A stretch of DNA of 64,000 nt. Origin: CAYQQU01 sp964419545 (GTDB lineage Bacteria > Bacteroidota > Bacteroidia > Chitinophagales > Saprospiraceae). Position 1 is the stretch's first letter; every line of letters starts with the position of its first letter. Of the stretch, positions 59,293 to 64,000 are shown in pieces. The notes under the pieces were generated by a model that ran no database searches, was not told the origin of the DNA, and saw nothing but the letters and a program-made list of their open reading frames with translations. The stretch covers positions 124,001 through 188,000 of the forward strand of contig CAYQQU010000001.1 in the NCBI GenBank assembly GCA_964419545.1. Direction: 5' to 3'. A program made the translations under genes and the position numbers.

Positions 59293-60399
59293 TCAACTAA
59301 TCGGATGGGTTACGCGGCGATAAAAATCCAGCAATACCTGTTCTTCTTTATCCCAGGTCAGGTCATTGCGATGGTCCAGACAATTTTGACGTATTTGCTG
59401 ATAATAACCCGTATCGGAAAGCAAACGTTCCACCGCTTGCACCAGTTCGTTTTCGGAAAGCTCGGATAGAAGGTGGAAAATGCCGCAGGCGTCCTGGAGG
59501 CGCCGGTATTCCGGAAAATCCATCTGAATGGAAGGCAATCCGGCCTGGACGTATTCCAACGCTTTGTTGGCCAGCGAGTAGTAATAGCTCAGCCCGCGGT
59601 TTTCCAGCAGGTTGATGCCGATAGCGGCGCAGAGGGTGACCTGTCGCATCTCGTCCGGTGCGAGGGCTCCGAGAAAGCGCACCCGGTCGGTTACGCCCAG
59701 TTGTTCCGCCAGCGCGCGCAGTTTTTGCGACAGGTCGCCCTCTCCGGCCAGCCACAATTCGGCTTCGGTGAGTCGGCGCATGGCCCCGATCGCGGTTTCC
59801 AGGCCCCGTCCTTCGTTCAGGTAGCCCTGGTAGAGCACGACGGGCGGTCGTCCGGGGTCCGGCTCGGCCGTCTCTGAGCGAGCTGCCGGCAGGTTGCGGA
59901 TCACGGCAAAGGGGGCGCCGTAGCGTTTGGTTAAAGCATCGGCCAGGGCAGCCCCTACGGTATAAGCGTAAGTAAGGCGGGGGATGATCCACCGGGCCAG
60001 CAGCGACCAAATGCCTTTCACCAGGGGGCGGTCCACTACTTCCGGTACTTCCGTGAAATATTCGTGCGCGTCGTAGACGATCTTTTTACGTCGGATGCGG
60101 CTCACCAGATAACCGGGCAGCAGGGTATCTAAGTCGACCGAGCAAACGACGTCAAAAGGGTGGGAGAGGAGGTACCCGAAAAGGCGCAGGTTGTATTCCA
60201 GGTAGAATAATTTTCCTTTTTCGAAGAAACAGCGCAGGCGCGTCTGTTGAAACGGCATTTGGGGCAAGGCAGGAGAGCCAGGTCGTTCCCGCCCCACCAG
60301 TTCCACCCGGTAGCCGGCCCGGGCCAGCGAGCGGCATATCCGGATCATCCGCTGGTCGTAGACCAGGTCGTTGGTCACCGTGCAAAGGATGTGCGCCAT
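59293..60399 (-). CDS. Family 4 glycosyltransferase (GT-B fold)
   Basis: 368 residues. HILCTVTNDLVYDQRMIRICRSLARAGYRVELVGRER opens a GT4-type N-terminal domain; the donor-binding half contains VVLYQGYLNEGRGLETAIGAMRRL, ELWLAGEGDLSQKLRALAEQLGVTDRVRFLGAL and the EX7E-like region SLANKALEYVQAGLPSIQMDFPEYRRL. It adds a sugar to an unknown acceptor at the cytoplasmic face of the membrane, perhaps for polysaccharide or lipid glycan. The DUF1801 gene follows 15 bp downstream on the same strand. Confidence 0.87.
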   Translation of the reverse strand: MAHILCTVTNDLVYDQRMIRICRSLARAGYRVELVGRERPGSPALPQMPFQQTRLRCFFEKGKLFYLEYNLRLFGYLLSHPFDVVCSVDLDTLLPGYLVSRIRRKKIVYDAHEYFTEVPEVVDRPLVKGIWSLLARWIIPRLTYAYTVGAALADALTKRYGAPFAVIRNLPAARSETAEPDPGRPPVVLYQGYLNEGRGLETAIGAMRRLTEAELWLAGEGDLSQKLRALAEQLGVTDRVRFLGALAPDEMRQVTLCAAIGINLLENRGLSYYYSLANKALEYVQAGLPSIQMDFPEYRRLQDACGIFHLLSELSENELVQAVERLLSDTGYYQQIRQNCLDHRNDLTWDKEEQVLLDFYRRVTHPIS

Positions 60400-60482
60400 A
60401 ACAGAGTGAAAATAAGATTCTGATCTAAGAAGTGGAGGAAGATTAGTTTTTTATCAACCGGATGGTCTCCGATTGGCGAGGG

Positions 60483-61124
60483 TTATTTCAGCAGCCCAAA
60501 TTCGTACGCGGCTTTCACCAGCCCTGCCGTATTCTTGGCGTTGAGTTTGCGCAGGAGGCTCTTGCGGTGCGAAATGACTGTAGTTGAGCTGATGAACAGC
60601 TTTTCGGCGATCTGGTCGGTGGTGTATTCCTCGGTGATGAGTTTGAGGATCTCTTTTTCGCGCCGGGTCAGCTTCTGAATGAAGTCGGTCGATTTGGTGG
60701 CCCGCGGTTGATGTTGGCCGGCGAGGAGGTTTTCGGTTACCTCCTTACTGAAAAACCGTTCCCCTGTCATCACTGCTTTAACAGCCTGCATGATCTCCTC
60801 TTTTCCGGCATTTTTGAGGACGTAGCCGTCTACGCCGACTTTGATCATCTTCGCGATGTAGCCCGATTCTCCGTGCATGGTAAGCGCGATAATTTTGAGA
60901 TCGGGGTATTTTATCTTGAATGCTTTGCAAATCTGAAAGCCACTTTGATCGGGGAGGTTGATATCGAGGAGCACGACGTCCACCTTCCGGCCTTTCAGGG
61001 TCTCTTCCGCCTCCGATCCGCTCAGTGCTTGTCCTACGATTTCAACTGCGGGTTCGGTCTGTAGTACGGCGTGCAGGCCGTCCAGTACGATTTGGTGATC
61101 ATCTACGAGTAAGATCCGGATCAT
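60483..61124 (-). CDS. NarL/LuxR-family response regulator
   Basis: 213 residues. Receiver domain (~1-120) with acidic pair in LLVDDHQIVLDGL, phosphoacceptor Asp in VVLLDINLPDQSGF, Thr in IALTMHG and Lys in YVLKNAG. C-terminal LuxR HTH (~145-210): LTRREKEILKLITEEYTTDQIAEKLFISSTTVISHRKSLLRKLNAKNTAGL. Its start overlaps the histidine kinase stop by 4 bp (ATGA), so the two are translationally coupled and form a two-component pair. DNA targets unknown. Confidence 0.95.
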   Translation of the reverse strand: MIRILLVDDHQIVLDGLHAVLQTEPAVEIVGQALSGSEAEETLKGRKVDVVLLDINLPDQSGFQICKAFKIKYPDLKIIALTMHGESGYIAKMIKVGVDGYVLKNAGKEEIMQAVKAVMTGERFFSKEVTENLLAGQHQPRATKSTDFIQKLTRREKEILKLITEEYTTDQIAEKLFISSTTVISHRKSLLRKLNAKNTAGLVKAAYEFGLLK

Positions 61125-63403
61125 AGTGTTGGTGTTTGCAGGGGAAGATCGATGGTGAAGGTACTGCCTTCTTCCCGGTTGGATTCAATTTCCATATTGC
61201 CTTCGAGGTACTCGACACGAGAGCGAATATTTTCGAGGCCGATGCCGTTATGTCCGTTCACCCGGCTTGGGTCAAAGCCCCGACCGTCGTCTTCCACGAT
61301 CAGGGTGATGTGTTCGCTTTCCATGGTTAGTTGTACGATGACTTCCGTAGCCCGGGCGTGTTTGATGACATTGCGCAGCAATTCCTGGACCATGCGATAT
61401 ATGCTGACTTTGAGGGTTACGTCCAGGTCTTCATTCAGGTCAAAAGGCAGAAAGTCGACCCGGATGTTGTGGGCGTGGGCCACCGATTGGCAGAGGTCGT
61501 TCAGGGCGTATTCCAGGCCGTGCTGGTTGAGCACGGTCGGCACCATATTGTGAGAGATTTCCCGGATGGTGCGGCAAGCCTCGTCGATCAGCTCTTCGGC
61601 CTTACAGTAGCTGGGCAACTGTTTGATCTGGGGAGCGTCGTTTTCCAGCGCGTTGATCCGCATTTTGGTGGTGGCCAGCAGCGCGCCGAGGCCGTCGTGC
61701 AGGTCGCGGGCGATGCGTCGCCTTTCTTTTTCTTCGCCCTGGATGATGGCTTTGAGTCGCTGGGTCTCCTGTTGTTTTTTCAGTACTTCGATTTTCTGTT
61801 GATTGAGCTGCCGGTTTTTCCGGTTTACGTAGAAAAGGAAACCGACCAGCAGGCCGAAAACGGCGAGGGCGCCGAGGGTTAGGGCTTGCTGGTAGTTCTG
61901 CCGCCGGATGCGATTGGCTTTATGCTCGATCTCCGCTTTGTGTTCGATCAGGGCTTTGTCTTTTTTTTCCGTTTCGTAGAGCACCTCCAGTTCGTTGATG
62001 GCGCGGCTTTTCTCGATGGAGGCGATACTGTCGTTGAGGGAGCTGTACGCTCTGAAATAGTCGAAAGCGTGACGGTAGTTCCCTTGCTGCGCATAAGCTT
62101 CCGCCAGCAGGCCCAGGGCTCGTCGGCGAGCATTCTGGTGGTCCATGGCCGTAGCGTCGGCCAGGCATTGACGCAGGAGCTGGACGGCCCGTCCGGGTTG
62201 GCCGTCGCGCAGTTCTATTTCGCCGAGTACGAGTTGAGCTGTGAGCAAACCGATAGGGTCTTCGGCGCCTTGCCGGGCGGCGATGGCCTCGTTGATCAAC
62301 CCACGGGCGGCCTGGTAATCGTCCTTTCGCTGGTATAACAACTTACTGAGCTCGATCTGGACGTCGGCGGCATTGATCGGGTTGTTCAGCTGCCGGTAGA
62401 TCGCCAGCGCCGCCCGGTAATGGCGCAATGCCGCTTCAGTGGAATCTTCCTGTTGCAGGCAGGCGGCCAAGGTCTTGAGGCTTTGCGCTTCGGTTTGCCT
62501 GACTTTTTTGGCGGCGGCCAGCTGCATCGCCCGGCGGGCGTATTTTTTGGCGCTGGGGTAGAGTTGCTGGGCGGCGTAAGTACCGGAAATATTCGCACAA
62601 AGGCTCATGATAAAAAAAGTATCCCGTTGGTTTTCCGCCAGGCGCAACGCATCGATGAAGTGTTGCTGCGCGTTGAGGTAGTTGCCGCGTTCCTGGTATA
62701 GCCGGCCGAGGGTGCCCAGGTCGCTGATCTGGCTGGCGGCGTCCTGTTCTGCCTTTTTCAGGGACAATAATTGTTCAAAATAGGTGATCGCGGAATCGAG
62801 CTGGCCGTTCGAATAGTAATGGGTGGAAAGTTGATTGGTGGTCGCCTTTGTCTTTTCATCGCTGTTCAACCGGCGGGCTACTTCCAAAGCTTCTTTCAAA
62901 CACTGGGTAACCGAATCCTGGCGGCCGAGGCTGCCGTGCAGTACGGCCAGGTTTTGCTTAAGGGTGTAGGCCAGGGGCCATAAATTACGTTTGCGGGCGA
63001 TCCATAAGGCGCGGTGATAGTGACCGGCGGCGGCGGAGAGATTAAGCTGATAAAAATCGATTTGCCCCAGCTTGTTATGTGCGATGGCGTACCCTTCGTC
63101 GAAAGTGCTCTTTTGGAAATAAGCGGCTGCGGAAAGCAGGGAAGTGCGGGCGGAATCCAGCTGATCGGAGCGAAAGTGAACCGCTGCCAGGTAATAATGG
63201 GCCAATCCTTTCTTTCGTTCGGATGGCATTTCGGCGATGACCTCTCGACAGTCGGCCGCCAGAGCCGCCAGATCGTCGGCGGCCAGCTGTTTTTCCCACT
63301 CCCGCTGATAAGCCTCGGGGCGGGTAAAAAGCGTCGCCTCCGCCTGTCCGGACAGGAATAGCGGCCAACTCAACAATATCCAAAGCCCAAAACGCTTATA
63401 CAT
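61121..63403 (-). CDS. TPR sensor histidine kinase (NarX/HisKA_3 type)
   Basis: 760 residues. Signal peptide, then about ten TPR units (~60-480) that would lie in the periplasm, one membrane segment at ~500-520 (ALTLGALAVFGLLVGFLFYV), a short coiled coil, the HisKA_3 phosphoacceptor RRRIARDLHDGLGALLATTKMRI and a HATPase_c domain (ELLRNVIKHARATEVIVQL, VEDDGRGFDPSRVNGHNGIGLENIRSRVEYLEGNMEI). TPR-containing kinases of this type are widespread in Bacteroidota; signal unknown. Coupled to the response regulator by a 4-bp overlap. A probable outer-membrane gene lies 3 bp upstream. Confidence 0.93.
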   Translation of the reverse strand: MYKRFGLWILLSWPLFLSGQAEATLFTRPEAYQREWEKQLAADDLAALAADCREVIAEMPSERKKGLAHYYLAAVHFRSDQLDSARTSLLSAAAYFQKSTFDEGYAIAHNKLGQIDFYQLNLSAAAGHYHRALWIARKRNLWPLAYTLKQNLAVLHGSLGRQDSVTQCLKEALEVARRLNSDEKTKATTNQLSTHYYSNGQLDSAITYFEQLLSLKKAEQDAASQISDLGTLGRLYQERGNYLNAQQHFIDALRLAENQRDTFFIMSLCANISGTYAAQQLYPSAKKYARRAMQLAAAKKVRQTEAQSLKTLAACLQQEDSTEAALRHYRAALAIYRQLNNPINAADVQIELSKLLYQRKDDYQAARGLINEAIAARQGAEDPIGLLTAQLVLGEIELRDGQPGRAVQLLRQCLADATAMDHQNARRRALGLLAEAYAQQGNYRHAFDYFRAYSSLNDSIASIEKSRAINELEVLYETEKKDKALIEHKAEIEHKANRIRRQNYQQALTLGALAVFGLLVGFLFYVNRKNRQLNQQKIEVLKKQQETQRLKAIIQGEEKERRRIARDLHDGLGALLATTKMRINALENDAPQIKQLPSYCKAEELIDEACRTIREISHNMVPTVLNQHGLEYALNDLCQSVAHAHNIRVDFLPFDLNEDLDVTLKVSIYRMVQELLRNVIKHARATEVIVQLTMESEHITLIVEDDGRGFDPSRVNGHNGIGLENIRSRVEYLEGNMEIESNREEGSTFTIDLPLQTPTL

Positions 63404-63406
63404 ATC

Positions 63407-64000
63407 TCACCAATGAAGCGTTAACATAATCCGCAAAGTACGCTGGTGGCGCCGCCAGTCGCGATTGGCCACCCGCTGCGTCGACCAGGCGGCTTTGATC
63501 AGGGCGTAAGCTTGCAGCTTATACCCGGCGGCAAAAACGTGCCGCGTTACTTCGTCATCCCAATTCAGGCGTTCGCCTTGCCCGTCCGGATACTCACCAA
63601 AGGTAAGCAGGTCGAAGCGGTATGCCAGAAAAGCACCGGAGAGGAACGGCGGTTCAAACCGGGCGTCCAGGTAACCGGAGAAGCTGGTCAGGTTTGCCTC
63701 TGGTTCGACGAATATTTCGTCTTCCGAATCATAGATCGGGACCTGGTGCCAGGAGCCGATCAATTCGCCGGAAAACTCAAAATAGCTGAATCCCAGCTTA
63801 TAGTCAAATCCGAGTAAGGTTTGACGGAATCGGTCGGCGGCTCCGGACAGCCCGGCATTGGCGGTTCCTGCTTCTTGGAATTGTCCATGACTGAAGGATA
63901 TTTCGAAATTGGCGAAATAAACCGGAGAGAATCCCAACCGGGAGCTTACGCCCCATTGCCACGGCTCCGGGAACCGGCTTCGGCGATTGGCCGCGCCGTC
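63407..64000 (-). CDS. Probable outer-membrane beta-barrel protein, C-terminal part
   Basis: The frame is open to the window edge, so the N-terminus is missing; ~197 residues are visible. Alternating strands with many aromatic residues (LGFDYKLGFSYFEFSGELIGSWHQV, FLSGAFLAYRFDLLTFGEY, HVFAAGYKLQAYALIKAAW) and a final ...RIMLTLHW ending in Trp point to an outer-membrane barrel. No family recognised. It ends 3 bp before the histidine kinase start, so the barrel, kinase and regulator are probably one operon. Confidence 0.7.
   Translation of the reverse strand, partial: DGAANRRSRFPEPWQWGVSSRLGFSPVYFANFEISFSHGQFQEAGTANAGLSGAADRFRQTLLGFDYKLGFSYFEFSGELIGSWHQVPIYDSEDEIFVEPEANLTSFSGYLDARFEPPFLSGAFLAYRFDLLTFGEYPDGQGERLNWDDEVTRHVFAAGYKLQAYALIKAAWSTQRVANRDWRRHQRTLRIMLTLHW

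Overview
The window looks like chromosomal DNA of a GC-rich member of Bacteroidota, most likely class Saprospiria (Lewinella/Phaeodactylibacter-like; this is inference). The evidence is: several secreted proteins with type IX secretion (T9SS) C-terminal signals or gliding-associated CHU_C domains, SprB-type repeats, PorE-like and PorG/DUF6089-like proteins, menaquinone genes of the futalosine route, and upstream elements matching the Bacteroidota promoter TTG-N19-21-TAnnTTTG. Shine-Dalgarno sites are rare and several genes appear to start at TTG. No rRNA, complete tRNA or CRISPR array was found.

Layout. 1-9.8 kb: end of an SprB/CHU_C adhesin, an isoaspartyl peptidase lipoprotein, an ECF sigma factor with a membrane partner, a glycosyltransferase, a PLP decarboxylase and PolX. 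9.9-20.6 kb: DUF1573 lipoprotein, UbiA-family prenyltransferase, Kazal inhibitor, large subtilisin with T9SS tail, PorE-like protein, alanine dehydrogenase, MqnD and a pseudouridine synthase. 20.6-30.8 kb: a helical-repeat protein, a 1.6 kb gene-free stretch rich in hairpins, two DUF6089-type barrels, sirtuin, SDR, NAD(P)HX repair enzyme and a class III CoA-transferase. 40.6-64 kb: a second CHU_C protein, a stomatin-like protein, the three-gene transhydrogenase operon, a nested repeat array, MsrA, a mqnE-phosphatase-mqnA operon, TonB receptor, M43-like protease, glycosyltransferases and a TPR histidine kinase/response regulator pair.

The standout is 31.1-40.2 kb. A truncated caspase-like gene is followed by an EAD-like/iSTAND-like protein, a MoxR-type AAA+ ATPase and a 1622-residue protein. 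That protein carries three predicted membrane segments, a PKD domain, a vWA-like domain, TPR-like helices, thrombospondin type 3 repeats and a C-terminal FGE-sulfatase (C-type-lectin fold) domain. The last 116 bp before its stop codon region form the variable repeat (VR) of a diversity-generating retroelement (DGR). The template repeat (TR) lies 1.6 kb downstream, overlapping the end of a DGR reverse transcriptase gene, and a divergent avd-like gene sits between them. TR and VR align without gaps; all 19 differences fall on TR adenines (12 A to G, 7 A to T). Membrane charge distribution places the diversified domain outside the cytoplasm and the vWA part inside with the MoxR/iSTAND partners. 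I read the locus as a membrane receptor whose sensor face is hypermutated and which signals to an NTP-dependent conflict or programmed-death module.

Other items of note: a 152-bp fully nested palindromic element, a three-level tandem repeat (16/48/165 bp), a PolX whose polymerase metal-binding aspartates are replaced, and a sirtuin without its zinc cysteines.
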